Shown: in pieces, positions 1 to 8,676 of the stretch | Layout of the letters: each line of letters begins with the position of its first letter | Position numbering within the stretch: position 1 is the first letter of the stretch | Assembly (NCBI GenBank): GCA_903927645.1 | Contig: CAIYNX010000035.1 | Coordinates: 1 to 44,850 of the forward strand | DNA from: an uncultured Mucilaginibacter sp. | GTDB lineage: Bacteria > Bacteroidota > Bacteroidia > Sphingobacteriales > Sphingobacteriaceae | DNA length: 44,850 bases | Direction: 5' to 3' | Translations under genes and position numbers: made by a program | The notes under the pieces: model-generated | Database searches by the model: none | The model's input: only the letters and a program-made list of their open reading frames with translations | Told to the model about the DNA's origin: nothing

Positions 1-1
1 A

Positions 2-442
2 AACATTAAAACCCCGAGGTTAACCGCGTTTTATGGCGATTTAGGCACAAAATATAAGTATAGCGGTAGAGAATTCTTAGCAGATGTTTGGACTAATGAA
101 TTAATGGCATTAAAAATAAAGGCTGAATCATTTTGTAATCATTCCTTCAATTCAGTTTTATTAAATTATTACCGTGATGGCAATGACTCGATGGGTTGGC
201 ACAGCGATGATGAAAAGGAATTAGGTTTAAATCCGGTGATTTGTTCAGTTAGTTTTGGTGCAATACGCAGATTTGACTTCCGAAATAAGTTCGACAACCA
301 TTTAAAGTATCATATATTTTTACAAAGTGGTTCTTTATTAATAATGAAGGGCGATTTACAACATAATTGGTGTCATCAAATTGCTAAATCAAAACGTGTT
401 TTAGGCCCTCGAATTAATCTGACATTTAGGTATATTCATTGA
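2..442 (+). CDS. AlkB-like 2OG-Fe(II) dioxygenase, 5' end cut by window
   Basis: Probable alpha-ketoglutarate- and iron-dependent dioxygenase of the AlkB family, which removes alkyl groups from nucleic acid bases. The frame is open from base 2, so the true start lies outside the window; 146 residues are visible. The visible part begins with a family-like PRLTAFYGD stretch, then LNYYRDGNDSMGWHSDDE, which holds the iron-binding HxD pair. The distal His is in QHNWCHQIAKSKR and the 2-oxoglutarate-binding arginines are in RINLTFRY at the C-terminus. All iron and cosubstrate positions appear present. The ATG at 104 is internal and would remove conserved residues. The exact substrate (DNA or RNA) cannot be read from the sequence. 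Confidence 0.9.
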   Translation, partial: NIKTPRLTAFYGDLGTKYKYSGREFLADVWTNELMALKIKAESFCNHSFNSVLLNYYRDGNDSMGWHSDDEKELGLNPVICSVSFGAIRRFDFRNKFDNHLKYHIFLQSGSLLIMKGDLQHNWCHQIAKSKRVLGPRINLTFRYIH

Positions 443-460
443 TATAATCGGCATATTATT

Positions 461-498
461 TGTCAGTTTTTATTTAATTATTAAATGTATTTCTGACA
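461..498. other. nested inverted repeat after the AlkB-like gene
   Basis: TGTCAG at 461-466 pairs with CTGACA at 493-498, and inside this ATTTAAT pairs with ATTAAAT around one central T. The pieces are separated by short unpaired T-rich stretches. It may be a weak transcript end for the AlkB-like gene or a protein-binding dyad. There is no clean run of T after it on the plus strand. Confidence 0.3.
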
Positions 499-559
499 GT
501 TTGTCAAATTTTAATGCAATTTTTTCATAAAATTTCACTCCTATTATTTAATATTCCAA

Positions 560-589
560 TTGTTTATGCTTAAAGGGTGAATATGTTTG
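560..589 (+). promoter_or_regulatory. Bacteroidota-type promoter for the cupin gene
   Basis: TATGTTTG at 582-589 matches the TAnnTTTG -7 consensus exactly. TTG at 560-562 lies 19 bases upstream, as expected for the -33 element. Transcription would start near 596, and AAAGGA at 604-609 could aid ribosome binding for the ATG at 624. Confidence 0.6.
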
Positions 590-623
590 TAATTCGTTTT
601 AATAAAGGATATCTAAAATAAAT

Positions 624-968
624 ATGGTAACAACAATTGATAATGCTAAACATTATATATGGGGGCATCAATGTGATGGTTGGCATTTATTAAAATCTGA
701 TTCACTTAGTGTTATTAGAGAGCGAATGCCACCTGGTACTTCCGAAATTGAACATCATCATGTTTTATCTCAGCAAGTATTTTTTGTTTTATCAGGGACT
801 GCTACCTTTTTTTTAAATGGTAAATTAGTGGTAGCTGAAGCTAATCAATCTGTGATTATACCAAAAGGAGTAAATCATTGTATTAAAAACTTAAGCGAAT
901 ACGACCTTCACTTTTTAGTTATTTCTGCACCAAAATCACATGGTGATCGGGTAGATGTTAAGTATTGA
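624..968 (+). CDS. small single-domain cupin protein
   Basis: A 114-residue protein with one cupin beta-barrel. Cupin motif 1 is seen as PPGTSEIEHHHVLSQQVFFVLSG; the usual metal-binding Glu after the histidines is Gln here. Motif 2 is IIPKGVNHCIKN, with the PxGxxH core and a third potential metal-ligand His. Cupins of this size bind a metal or a small molecule as enzymes or sensors, and the substrate cannot be told. The gene has its own promoter and stands alone between the AlkB-like gene and the convergent rhamnosidase gene, whose end lies only 14 bases beyond this stop codon. No terminator is obvious between the two. Confidence 0.8.
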   Translation: MVTTIDNAKHYIWGHQCDGWHLLKSDSLSVIRERMPPGTSEIEHHHVLSQQVFFVLSGTATFFLNGKLVVAEANQSVIIPKGVNHCIKNLSEYDLHFLVISAPKSHGDRVDVKY

Positions 969-982
969 AATTTGTTTATAGT

Positions 983-3724
983 TTATTTCTGCTGTATATC
1001 GCAACTAAATTGATAAACTCCTGAACCTACATTCAAAGCAGTATACCCTGTTATAGGTTCTGCTATTTTAATGTCCTGAGAGCCATTTATTGGTTTGTCA
1101 TTTTCGGTAATTGCGTTTATATTAATAGATGGTATATAAACAGTAGCAAAAGTGTTTGCTGGTATTGAAATGTTCAACTGGAATTTATTTCCATCAACCT
1201 TCCAACTTGAACCTATTTTTCCATAATTAGTTTGGTAATCTGCAGTCGCGTATTCTAAGTTACCACCTGTAGTTGGTTTTATAATAATATGTTTATACCC
1301 CGGTCCATCCTCTTTTGTATCTATACCCGCAATTACCCTATACATCCAATCTCCAATGGCTCCATAAGCATAATGATTGTAGGAGTTCATAGTAGGTGTT
1401 TCAAAATTACCATCAGGTTTAATGCCATCCCAACGCTCCCAAATTGTAGTAGCCCCCATTTTTACAGGGTATAACCATGATGGATAGGTGTCTTGTAATA
1501 GCAACCTGAAGGCAATGTTGGCATAACCAAAGCTACTTAAAACATGACAAAGATAAGGAGTGCCTAAAAAACCTGTAGTAAGGTGTGCATCATATTTTTT
1601 GATATTATTAACCAACCTGGTTGCGGCTTGTTGTCTTAAATTTTCAGGTAGCATGTCAAATTCCAAAGCAAGAACATAAGCCGTTTGCGTGTCGGATGAA
1701 ATTAAACCATTCGGGGTTACATATTCATTTAAAAATGCCGTCTTAATTTTATCGAGTAATTGAGTATAATAATCTACATCTTCGGTATGGCCCAATACCT
1801 TTGCCGCATCAATAAGCAATTGTGTTGAATGAGCATAAAAACATTGAGCTATTAAGAATTTATTGGTAATGGCCGAACTTCCATCAGTATCATCATTTAC
1901 ACTGTAAAATAGCCAATCGCCAAAATGAAAGCCGGTATTCCATAAATCATTTTTACTTTTTTTATGCATAAAATCAACCCATGCCTTCATACTATTGTAT
2001 TGATCTGATAATAATTGCTTATCTCCATAAGCCAAGTACATATTCCATGGTATAATTGTGGCCACGTCTGCCCAGCCTGTGCTTCCACCAGGCCCAGTAT
2101 TGCCTTTGCCAATTACATTTGGTATCACAAATGGTACACTACCATCCTCATATTGATCGGCCGCTACATCTTTTAGCCACTTTTCAAAGAAATTATGTAC
2201 GTTCATGTTAAAGGAAGCAGTTCTTGAAAATACTTGCGCATCACCTGTCCAGCCTAATCGCTCGTCGCGTTGAGGGCAATCAGTAGGTACATCTAAAAAA
2301 TTGCCCTTTTGTCCCCATTGTATATTATGCTGCAATTGGTTTACAAGTACATTTGAACAGCTGAATTTTCCCATCGGTTGCATATCCGAATAGATGGCTA
2401 CAGCAGTAAAATTATCAGGGTTTAAATCTCCCGGATATCCTTCTACCTTTAAATAACGGAACCCTTGCCAGGTAAATTTAGGTTCAAATACTTCTTCTTT
2501 ATTACCGCTTAGTATGTAAACATCTTGTGATTTTGCTGTGCGAAGGTTTTCAGTATAAAAATTACCTGATTTATCAATTACTTCTGCATGCGAGAGGATT
2601 ATCTTATCACCTTCTTTTCCGCTAACTTTCATCTGTACATAGCCAACCAAGTTTTGTCCAAAATCAATCACCTTTTCACCCTTTGGCGTGGTAAATATTT
2701 TAACTGGCTTAAAGGTTTCATGTTTACGTACAGGTTCATTGACGGTTGCTACTAATTTTGTTTTATCAAAATCATTCACAGTTACTCCGTACCAATTGCT
2801 CGCATTAAAATCCGGGTTCGACCAGCCTTTTTGCTCTAATCTGTTATCAACGGTTGCACCGTAATAAATTTCGGCATAGCGTATCGCTCCTGTAGATGAT
2901 TTCCAACTGTCGTCTGTTAAAATGGTTTGTTTTGTTCCGTCTGTATATCTTATCTCAAGCTGTAATAAAAGGGAAATATCGTTTCCATAAAGGTTTGGTT
3001 TCGGATCATAGCCTATATATCCCCTATACCAACCATTTCCAAGCACCGCTCCTATTGCGTTTGATCCATTTAATAAAATTGAGGTTACATCATACGCCTG
3101 ATATTGTAAACGTTTATTGTAGCTTGTCCATCCGGGTGTTAAATAGGCGTCACCTATACGATGTCCATTTAATTGGGCTTCGTATAATCCATGAGCAGTT
3201 ATATAGGCCGTTGCAGAAAATATCTTCTTATTTATTTGAAAGCCTTTCCTGAATATGGGGCTAGGTCTGTTTATGGAATCTTCCTTAAATCCGGGCGATA
3301 TCCATTTAGCCTTCCAATCATTTGGGCTAAGAATTCCCATTTTAAAAGTTGCTTCTTTACTCCATTCACTAACTTTACCAAAATTATCGGCAACTCGTAC
3401 CTGCCAGAAATATTTATTCCCCGATATCAGTTTTTCACCCTTGTAGGTAATGTACACTGATTGGTCTGACGAAATTTTTCCACTATTCCAAACGTTATAC
3501 TTTCCATTTTTTAAATTTTTGTAGGTAAACACCTTTATTTCGTAGCTGGTTTGTAATATTCCTCTAGTTGTTCCAGCCTCTAATTGCCAACTAAAACGTG
3601 GTTGTAAAGCATCTAAACTAAGCGGATTGTCTTGATTTTCAGTCAATAAGTTTACAACCTTTACTTGTGCTAAACAATTAAGCACTAAAAAAATGGCCAG
3701 GAAAAATAAAATGTATTTTTTCAT
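983..3724 (-). CDS. secreted alpha-L-rhamnosidase, GH78
   Basis: Glycoside hydrolase of family 78, which cleaves terminal alpha-L-rhamnose from plant or bacterial glycans; 913 residues from the chosen start. The ATG at 3724 is preferred because it begins the signal peptide (MKKYILFFLAIFLVLNCLAQ); a start at 3760 would add 12 residues in front of it. The order is a signal peptide, N-terminal beta-sandwich domains, the (alpha/alpha)6 catalytic barrel, and a C-terminal beta-sandwich. CPQRDERLGWTGD holds the likely general acid Glu488, and TTIWERWDG holds the likely base Glu763, by analogy with characterised GH78 enzymes. Export to the periplasm or cell surface is inferred. No susC/susD-like or other carbohydrate genes are next to it, so it is an orphan rather than part of a visible utilisation locus. 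Confidence 0.93.
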   Translation of the reverse strand: MKKYILFFLAIFLVLNCLAQVKVVNLLTENQDNPLSLDALQPRFSWQLEAGTTRGILQTSYEIKVFTYKNLKNGKYNVWNSGKISSDQSVYITYKGEKLISGNKYFWQVRVADNFGKVSEWSKEATFKMGILSPNDWKAKWISPGFKEDSINRPSPIFRKGFQINKKIFSATAYITAHGLYEAQLNGHRIGDAYLTPGWTSYNKRLQYQAYDVTSILLNGSNAIGAVLGNGWYRGYIGYDPKPNLYGNDISLLLQLEIRYTDGTKQTILTDDSWKSSTGAIRYAEIYYGATVDNRLEQKGWSNPDFNASNWYGVTVNDFDKTKLVATVNEPVRKHETFKPVKIFTTPKGEKVIDFGQNLVGYVQMKVSGKEGDKIILSHAEVIDKSGNFYTENLRTAKSQDVYILSGNKEEVFEPKFTWQGFRYLKVEGYPGDLNPDNFTAVAIYSDMQPMGKFSCSNVLVNQLQHNIQWGQKGNFLDVPTDCPQRDERLGWTGDAQVFSRTASFNMNVHNFFEKWLKDVAADQYEDGSVPFVIPNVIGKGNTGPGGSTGWADVATIIPWNMYLAYGDKQLLSDQYNSMKAWVDFMHKKSKNDLWNTGFHFGDWLFYSVNDDTDGSSAITNKFLIAQCFYAHSTQLLIDAAKVLGHTEDVDYYTQLLDKIKTAFLNEYVTPNGLISSDTQTAYVLALEFDMLPENLRQQAATRLVNNIKKYDAHLTTGFLGTPYLCHVLSSFGYANIAFRLLLQDTYPSWLYPVKMGATTIWERWDGIKPDGNFETPTMNSYNHYAYGAIGDWMYRVIAGIDTKEDGPGYKHIIIKPTTGGNLEYATADYQTNYGKIGSSWKVDGNKFQLNISIPANTFATVYIPSININAITENDKPINGSQDIKIAEPITGYTALNVGSGVYQFSCDIQQK

Positions 3725-3787
3725 GAAGATGCTAAATTTGGTTTTAAATGGATAAGGCAATTTAAAAAATAAACTTTAAATAATACC

Positions 3788-3817
3788 TGAATTGATTTTT
3801 TTTTAAAAATCAATTCA
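3788..3817. repeat. perfect 13-bp inverted repeat with TTTT loop
   Basis: TGAATTGATTTTT at 3788-3800 is the exact reverse complement of the bases at 3805-3817, with four T between. It lies 64 bases upstream of the rhamnosidase start codon, in the 363-base divergent gap. It could be an operator or a leader hairpin. A terminator role is less likely because both flanking genes point away from it. Confidence 0.5.
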
Positions 3818-3833
3818 CATACTAAAATACTTG

Positions 3834-3857
3834 TTTAGATATTAACTAATATCTAAA
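3834..3857. promoter_or_regulatory. 24-bp dyad, candidate operator between divergent genes
   Basis: TTTAGATATTA at 3834-3844 and TAATATCTAAA at 3847-3857 are perfect reverse complements separated by AC. A near-continuous palindrome of this length is typical of a dimeric transcription factor site. It is 110 bases upstream of the rhamnosidase start and about 205 bases upstream of the DUF177 promoter box, so the rhamnosidase is the more likely target. The rest of the 3725-4087 gap is AT-rich with no supported gene. Confidence 0.45.
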
Positions 3858-4061
3858 TGCACGTTTTTGATGCCATATTTTGTAATTGAACTTTATAATA
3901 ACGTTTTACTATGTTTTCAACTTTGATATTTGGGTTAGCATTTATTCTATTAATGAAGGGATGTTTAACCTATTATTCAATCAGAAGCCATTTCTTATAA
4001 AAAAAAGGTTTATGATGCTTCTATATTTAAAAAAACCTTTTCTAAATATCATATTTATACT

Positions 4062-4069
4062 TACATTTG
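4062..4069 (+). promoter_or_regulatory. -7 box of the DUF177-rpmF-plsX-fabH operon
   Basis: TACATTTG at 4062-4069 is an exact TAnnTTTG match. No clear TTG is seen about 20 bases upstream, only TTTT at 4038-4041. If used, transcription would start near 4076, which argues against the TTG at 4067 and for the TTG at 4088 as the start codon of the first gene. Confidence 0.5.
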
Positions 4070-4087
4070 CAGGCTAATTGTGGCTCC

Positions 4088-4615
4088 TTGAAATCGCTTA
4101 GAAACTATTCGGTTCCATTTACCGGGCTCAAACTGGGTAAACACCTGTTTGAATTTGATATTAATGATGCTTTTTTCGATGAGTTTGAATACTCACTCGT
4201 AAAAAAGGCCAATCTTAAGTGCCTGGTTGAATTAGAAAAACAGGAAACTATGCTGGTGCTTAGTTTTCATATAAAAGGTACTATTGACTCGAATTGCGAC
4301 CGTTGTTTATCGCCATATCCGCTTCAAGTGGATATTAAAGAGCAACAGGTAGCAAAATTTAGTGAAGAAGAAACAGACCCTGATGAAGAGTTGATTATTC
4401 TAACTAAAAACGACCATGACATTAATATTGCAGGGTTGGTGTATGAATATATAAACGTTGCCATGCCATTTATAACGGTTTGTGATAATGTAGGAAATAC
4501 ACCTTGGTGCGATAAAGAAATGCTAGATAGCTTAAATAAGCTTACAGCCGATACTGAACAAAAAGAAAAAACAGACCCACGGTGGGATGTTTTAAAAAAA
4601 TTAAACGAAAAATAA
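4088..4615 (+). CDS. DUF177 (YceD-family) protein
   Basis: A 175-residue member of the DUF177/YceD family, nearly always found directly before rpmF and linked to large-subunit rRNA accumulation. The central CDRC pair in SNCDRCLSPYPL and the acidic C-terminal half fit the family. The start is set at TTG 4088, giving LKSLRNYSVPFTGLKLGKH, because the longer frame from TTG 4067 begins inside the promoter -7 box. The stop is 13 bases before rpmF, so the two are cotranscribed. The molecular role in Bacteroidota is not established. Confidence 0.85.
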   Translation: MKSLRNYSVPFTGLKLGKHLFEFDINDAFFDEFEYSLVKKANLKCLVELEKQETMLVLSFHIKGTIDSNCDRCLSPYPLQVDIKEQQVAKFSEEETDPDEELIILTKNDHDINIAGLVYEYINVAMPFITVCDNVGNTPWCDKEMLDSLNKLTADTEQKEKTDPRWDVLKKLNEK

Positions 4616-4628
4616 AATAGGGTTTATT

Positions 4629-4820
4629 ATGCCACATCCAAAACGTAAAATATCGAAATCAAGAAGAGATAAGCGTCGTACGCATGACAATGCAGTTGCT
4701 CCAACACTTACTACTTGCAAAAATACAGGCGCGGTTCATTTACCGCACCGTGCTTACACCGTTGATGGTAATGTTTACTATAACGGTAAATTATTGATTG
4801 AAAAAGCAGCCGTAGCATAA
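4629..4820 (+). CDS. rpmF: 50S ribosomal protein L32
   Basis: Component of the large ribosomal subunit, 63 residues. The N-terminus MPHPKRKISKSRRDKRRTHD and the LPHRAY motif identify it. Only one Cys (in TTCKNTG) remains where zinc-binding L32 proteins have two CxxC pairs, so this is a zinc-independent form. It lies between DUF177 and plsX with gaps of 13 and 14 bases, the classic arrangement that ties lipid synthesis to ribosome production. Confidence 0.96.
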   Translation: MPHPKRKISKSRRDKRRTHDNAVAPTLTTCKNTGAVHLPHRAYTVDGNVYYNGKLLIEKAAVA

Positions 4821-4834
4821 CCAAATTTTCTGTA

Positions 4835-5773
4835 ATGAAGATTGGCTTAGATATTATGGGTGGCGATTTCGCCCCACAGGCAACTGTCATAGGGGCAATT
4901 GCTGCAAATAAATCATTCCGAGTTGGTCAAAAGCTGGTTTTGATTGGCGATAAAAATATTGCGCTTGAAATTATCAATGAACAGGGTGCCAACCCTGATG
5001 ATTTTGAGTTTGTGCATACCACCGAGGTAATAAGTATGGGCGAACACCCTACAAAGGCAATTACCCAGAAGCAGGACTCAAGTATAGCAGTTGGTTTTAA
5101 ATTATTGAAAAGCGGCGAAATAGCCGCTTTTTCTTCTGCTGGTAATAGTGGTGCGATGTTGGTAGGTGCTATGTTTAGTGTAAAAGCAATACCCGGTGTG
5201 CTCAGACCTGCCATTACTTGCGTAATTCCTAAATTGAAAGATGGTATAGGAATTTTAATTGATGTGGGTGCCAATGCCGATTGTAAGCCAGAGTTTTTAG
5301 TTCAATTTGGCATATTAGGTAGCTTGTTTGCTCAATATGTATATGATGTTAAAAACCCAAGGGTTGCTCTTATGAATATAGGGGAAGAAGAGGAAAAAGG
5401 CAATATGCTCTCACTAGCTGCATTTCCGCTCCTTAAAGAAAATAAACACATCAATTTCGTGGGTAACGTTGAAGGAAGAGATTTATTTAGTGAATCGTCG
5501 GATGTTATAGTTTGTGATGGTTTTACAGGTAATATAATCCTTAAACTTGCCGAATCTTTTTATGCAGTTTCTTTGAAAAGAAAAATAAAAGACGAATTCT
5601 TCGATAAATTTAATTACGAAAAAGCAGGGGGCAGCCCTATACTTGGGGTTAATGCCCCGGTTGTTGTAGGTCATGGTATATCAACGCCAGAGGCCATTAA
5701 AAATATGGTCTTCCTGTCAAAACAAATGGTGGAAAGCAATCTTGTTGAAAAAGTTAAACAAGCTTTTCAGTAA
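4835..5773 (+). CDS. plsX: phosphate acyltransferase PlsX
   Basis: Converts acyl-ACP to acyl-phosphate, the first step of glycerophospholipid synthesis through PlsY. The protein has 312 residues, close to the family norm. Supporting motifs are LDIMGGDFAPQ at the N-terminus, SAGNSGAMLVGA, IDVGANADCKPE and VCDGFTGNIILKLAES. It is a peripheral membrane or soluble enzyme. It starts 14 bases after rpmF and ends 12 bases before the first fabH, so the three form one transcription unit. Confidence 0.95.
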   Translation: MKIGLDIMGGDFAPQATVIGAIAANKSFRVGQKLVLIGDKNIALEIINEQGANPDDFEFVHTTEVISMGEHPTKAITQKQDSSIAVGFKLLKSGEIAAFSSAGNSGAMLVGAMFSVKAIPGVLRPAITCVIPKLKDGIGILIDVGANADCKPEFLVQFGILGSLFAQYVYDVKNPRVALMNIGEEEEKGNMLSLAAFPLLKENKHINFVGNVEGRDLFSESSDVIVCDGFTGNIILKLAESFYAVSLKRKIKDEFFDKFNYEKAGGSPILGVNAPVVVGHGISTPEAIKNMVFLSKQMVESNLVEKVKQAFQ

Positions 5774-5785
5774 AAATCCAAACAG

Positions 5786-6775
5786 ATGAGTAAAATTCAT
5801 GCAGCTATTACGGCTGTTAATGGTTATGTGCCCGACTATGTGCTCACTAACCATGAGCTGGAAACAATGGTTGATACCAATGATGAGTGGATAACAACAC
5901 GCACAGGTATAAAAGAACGAAGGATTTTAAAAGGTGAAGGCCTGGCTACCTCTGATATGGCACTTCCGGCTGTAAATGGTCTCCTTGAAAAACGTGGTAT
6001 AACAGCAAAAGAAATTGACCTAATTATTTTTTGCACCACCACACCCGACAGGGTTTTCCCTGCTACTGCAAATATACTTGCGCAAAAAATTGGTGCTGTA
6101 AACGCATGGGGCTATGATTTACAGGCAACATGCTCTGGCTTTTTATTTGGCTTAACAACCGGAGCACAGTTTATTGAAAGTGGTAAACATAAAAAAGTAC
6201 TGGTTGTTGGTGGCGATAAAATGTCATCAATGATAAATTATGCCGATCGTACCACCTGCATTATATTTGGTGATGGTTGTGGTGCTGTTTTGTTAGAGCC
6301 TAATGATGAAGGAAATGGCCTGATTGATTCTGTTTTAAAAAGCGATGGCTCTGGTGTACAATTTCTTAACCAAAAGGCCGGGGGATCATTGCATCCTGCA
6401 AGTCATGAAACTGTTGAAGCTAATGAGCATTATCTATATCAGGAGGGGCAGGCAGTGTTTAAATTTGCGGTTACCAATATGGCCGAAGTAGCAGCTGAGG
6501 TTATGGACCGAAACAACTTAAAATCTGATGATATTGCGTGGTTGGTACCACATCAAGCCAATAAGCGAATTATTGACGCAACTGCTGCCCGAACCGGTGT
6601 AAGTGCCGATAAGGTTATTATCAATATTGAAAAATATGGTAATACTACAAATGGTACATTGCCACTTTGCTTATGGGAATGGGAAAATAAATTTAAAAAA
6701 GGCGATAATTTAATTCTGGCTGCTTTTGGAGGTGGCTTTACTTGGGGCGCCGTTTACTTAAAATGGGCATATTAA
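5786..6775 (+). CDS. fabH: beta-ketoacyl-ACP synthase III, copy 1
   Basis: Starts fatty acid synthesis by condensing an acyl-CoA primer with malonyl-ACP. The protein has 329 residues and a complete Cys-His-Asn triad: Cys116 in [10 protein letters not shown], His256 in VPHQANKRI and Asn286 in EKYGNTTN. The C-terminal GGGFTWG glycine loop is present. It lies 12 bases after plsX and is the operon-linked copy. A second copy follows 242 bases downstream; I count about 44 differing residues out of 329 (near 87% identity), with many synonymous codon differences, so the duplication is not recent. In Bacteroidota the primer is often branched or acetyl; the specificity of this copy is not readable. Confidence 0.94.
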   Translation: MSKIHAAITAVNGYVPDYVLTNHELETMVDTNDEWITTRTGIKERRILKGEGLATSDMALPAVNGLLEKRGITAKEIDLIIFCTTTPDRVFPATANILAQKIGAVNAWGYDLQATCSGFLFGLTTGAQFIESGKHKKVLVVGGDKMSSMINYADRTTCIIFGDGCGAVLLEPNDEGNGLIDSVLKSDGSGVQFLNQKAGGSLHPASHETVEANEHYLYQEGQAVFKFAVTNMAEVAAEVMDRNNLKSDDIAWLVPHQANKRIIDATAARTGVSADKVIINIEKYGNTTNGTLPLCLWEWENKFKKGDNLILAAFGGGFTWGAVYLKWAY

Positions 6776-6870
6776 AACTATAAATTTTATTTTGTCTGCT
6801 TTTGAATAAATAAAAATTTGACTTATAAAAAATTAGATTTTGAAAATTAATACGAAAAATGTCAGCTCTT

Positions 6871-6890
6871 TTATGAAATTATTTTCATAA
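6871..6890. promoter_or_regulatory. 20-bp dyad upstream of the second fabH
   Basis: TTATGAAA at 6871-6878 and TTTCATAA at 6883-6890 are perfect reverse complements separated by four bases. The site lies in the 242-base gap between the two fabH genes, about 75 bases before a CATATTTG box at 6964-6971 that is one base from the -7 consensus. It could be an operator giving the second copy its own control. Confidence 0.4.
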
Positions 6891-7017
6891 TCAAGAAATT
6901 ATAGAAACATTTGTAGTATTAGTATTTAATATAAAACAAAGTGTATGATAATTTATAATTATGCATATTTGAAATTTTTAAACCAACTATATAACGTTTT
7001 CAGAAATTATTAAAACA

Positions 7018-8007
7018 ATGAGTAAAATCCATGCGGCAATTACCGCTGTTAATGCTTATGTGCCTGATTATATTTTAACCAACCAGGAACTCGAAACAAT
7101 GGTTGATACCAACGATGAGTGGATTACAACTCGTACCGGTATTAAAGAACGTCATATTTTAAAAGGGGAAGGACTTGGTACTTCTGACATGGCGGTTCCG
7201 GCCGTAAAAGGTCTTTTAGAAAAAAGAGGAATTGGTGCCGACGAAATTGATTTAATTATTTTTTGTACCACCACTCCCGATAGGGTTTTTCCGGCAACGG
7301 CGAATATTTTGGCCGATAAAATTGGGGCTAAAAATGCGTGGGGATATGATTTACAAGCAGCATGCTCAGGCTTTTTATTTGGCTTGGCAACCGGTTCGCA
7401 ATTTATTGAAAGTGGTAAACATAAAAAGGTTTTAGTAGTAGGAGGAGATAAAATGTCGTCGATTACAAACTATGAAGATCGTGCAACTTGTATCATTTTT
7501 GGCGATGGTTGTGGAGCCGTATTATTAGAGCCGAACGATGAGGGTAATGGTATTATGGATTCTATTCTGAAAAGTGATGGTTCAGGGGTACAATATTTAC
7601 ACCAAAAGGCTGGAGGTTCAATGAGGCCTGCCTCACACGAAACTGTAGATGCACGCGAGCATTATGCCTATCAGGAAGGACAAGCCGTTTTTAAGTTTGC
7701 AGTAACCAATATGGCCGATGTTGCCGCTGAAATAATGGAACGGAACCATTTAAGCTCGGATGATGTTTCCTGGCTGGTACCGCACCAAGCCAATAAACGC
7801 ATTATTGATGCTACAGCAAACCGTACCGGTTTAAGTGCTGATAAGGTAATTATCAATATTGAACGATATGGAAATACTACCAATGCAACCATCCCATTAT
7901 GTTTATGGGAGTGGGAGAGCAAATTTAAAAAAGGCGATGTTTTAATATTAGCGGCCTTTGGTGGAGGCTTTACTTGGGGTTCAGTGTATTTGCGCTGGGC
8001 TTATTGA
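7018..8007 (+). CDS. fabH: beta-ketoacyl-ACP synthase III, copy 2
   Basis: A second FabH-type initiating condensing enzyme of 329 residues, with the same triad residues Cys116, His256 and Asn286 intact and the same length as copy 1. Differences are spread over the whole protein, with none at the triad; close to the nucleophile the residue before Cys is Ala here and Thr in copy 1. It is separated from copy 1 by 242 bases of AT-rich DNA with a dyad, so it is probably expressed from its own promoter. It precedes accB by 116 bases. Functional divergence, for example in primer choice, is inference. Confidence 0.94.
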   Translation: MSKIHAAITAVNAYVPDYILTNQELETMVDTNDEWITTRTGIKERHILKGEGLGTSDMAVPAVKGLLEKRGIGADEIDLIIFCTTTPDRVFPATANILADKIGAKNAWGYDLQAACSGFLFGLATGSQFIESGKHKKVLVVGGDKMSSITNYEDRATCIIFGDGCGAVLLEPNDEGNGIMDSILKSDGSGVQYLHQKAGGSMRPASHETVDAREHYAYQEGQAVFKFAVTNMADVAAEIMERNHLSSDDVSWLVPHQANKRIIDATANRTGLSADKVIINIERYGNTTNATIPLCLWEWESKFKKGDVLILAAFGGGFTWGSVYLRWAY

Positions 8008-8123
8008 TGGGTAATATTTTTTGATATAAAACAGTACTTAAAAATAAAATGAATTAATACATACGCATATTTAAAATTTGCATATTTGTACTTTAAAATA
8101 ACTATAAACAATTAACACCGGGC

Positions 8124-8591
8124 ATGGATATTAAACAAATTCAAGATTTAATACGCTTCGTTTCAAAATCAGGGGTAAACGAAGTGTCGATAGAGCAACA
8201 GGATTTTAAAATCACTATCAAAACAAATCAGGTGCAAACAGTTGTAAATGCTACCATTCCGGCAGTACAACAGCAATTAATTGCAACACCAGTTGAAACT
8301 GTTGCCCATGCCCCGCAACCTGTTGCCAAACCGGTTGAAGATACCTCCAAATATATAACTATAAAATCGCCAATGATTGGTACTTTTTATAGATCAGCAA
8401 GTCCTGATAAACCTTTATTTGTAAACGTAGGCGATGAAATTTCTGAAGGCTCTGTACTATGTATTATCGAGGCTATGAAACTTTTCAATGAAATTGAAGC
8501 AGAAATTTCAGGACGTATAGTTAAAGTATTGGTTGATAACGCCTCGCCAGTAGAATACGATCAGCCTTTGTTTTTGGTAGAACCTAAATAA
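8124..8591 (+). CDS. accB: biotin carboxyl carrier protein of acetyl-CoA carboxylase
   Basis: Carries the biotin that is carboxylated by AccC and used to make malonyl-CoA. It has 155 residues: an N-terminal segment (MDIKQIQDLIRFVSKSGVNE), a Pro/Val/Ala-rich linker around residues 50-75, and a C-terminal biotinyl domain with IEAMKLFNEIEAE, where Lys119 is the biotin site. It is followed by accC after 85 bases. A CATATTTG box at 8081-8088 upstream is close to, but not an exact match of, the -7 consensus. Confidence 0.95.
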   Translation: MDIKQIQDLIRFVSKSGVNEVSIEQQDFKITIKTNQVQTVVNATIPAVQQQLIATPVETVAHAPQPVAKPVEDTSKYITIKSPMIGTFYRSASPDKPLFVNVGDEISEGSVLCIIEAMKLFNEIEAEISGRIVKVLVDNASPVEYDQPLFLVEPK

Positions 8592-8676
8592 TAATTAGTT
8601 GTGTGATTTTTATTGCCTAAGTATTATCAATGCTTTTTGCGATAAAAAATCAGTCAACCAGTAACTAATTTAAAAG

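Noticed and set aside
3886..4077. Open frame of 63 codons upstream of DUF177
   Set aside because: It begins at a TTG, is rich in Phe, Ile and Lys from AT-rich DNA, runs into the promoter box of the next gene and shows no family feature.
5786..8007. The two fabH copies as an assembly artefact
   Set aside because: The copies differ at many silent and amino acid positions and have distinct flanks, so it is a real old duplication.
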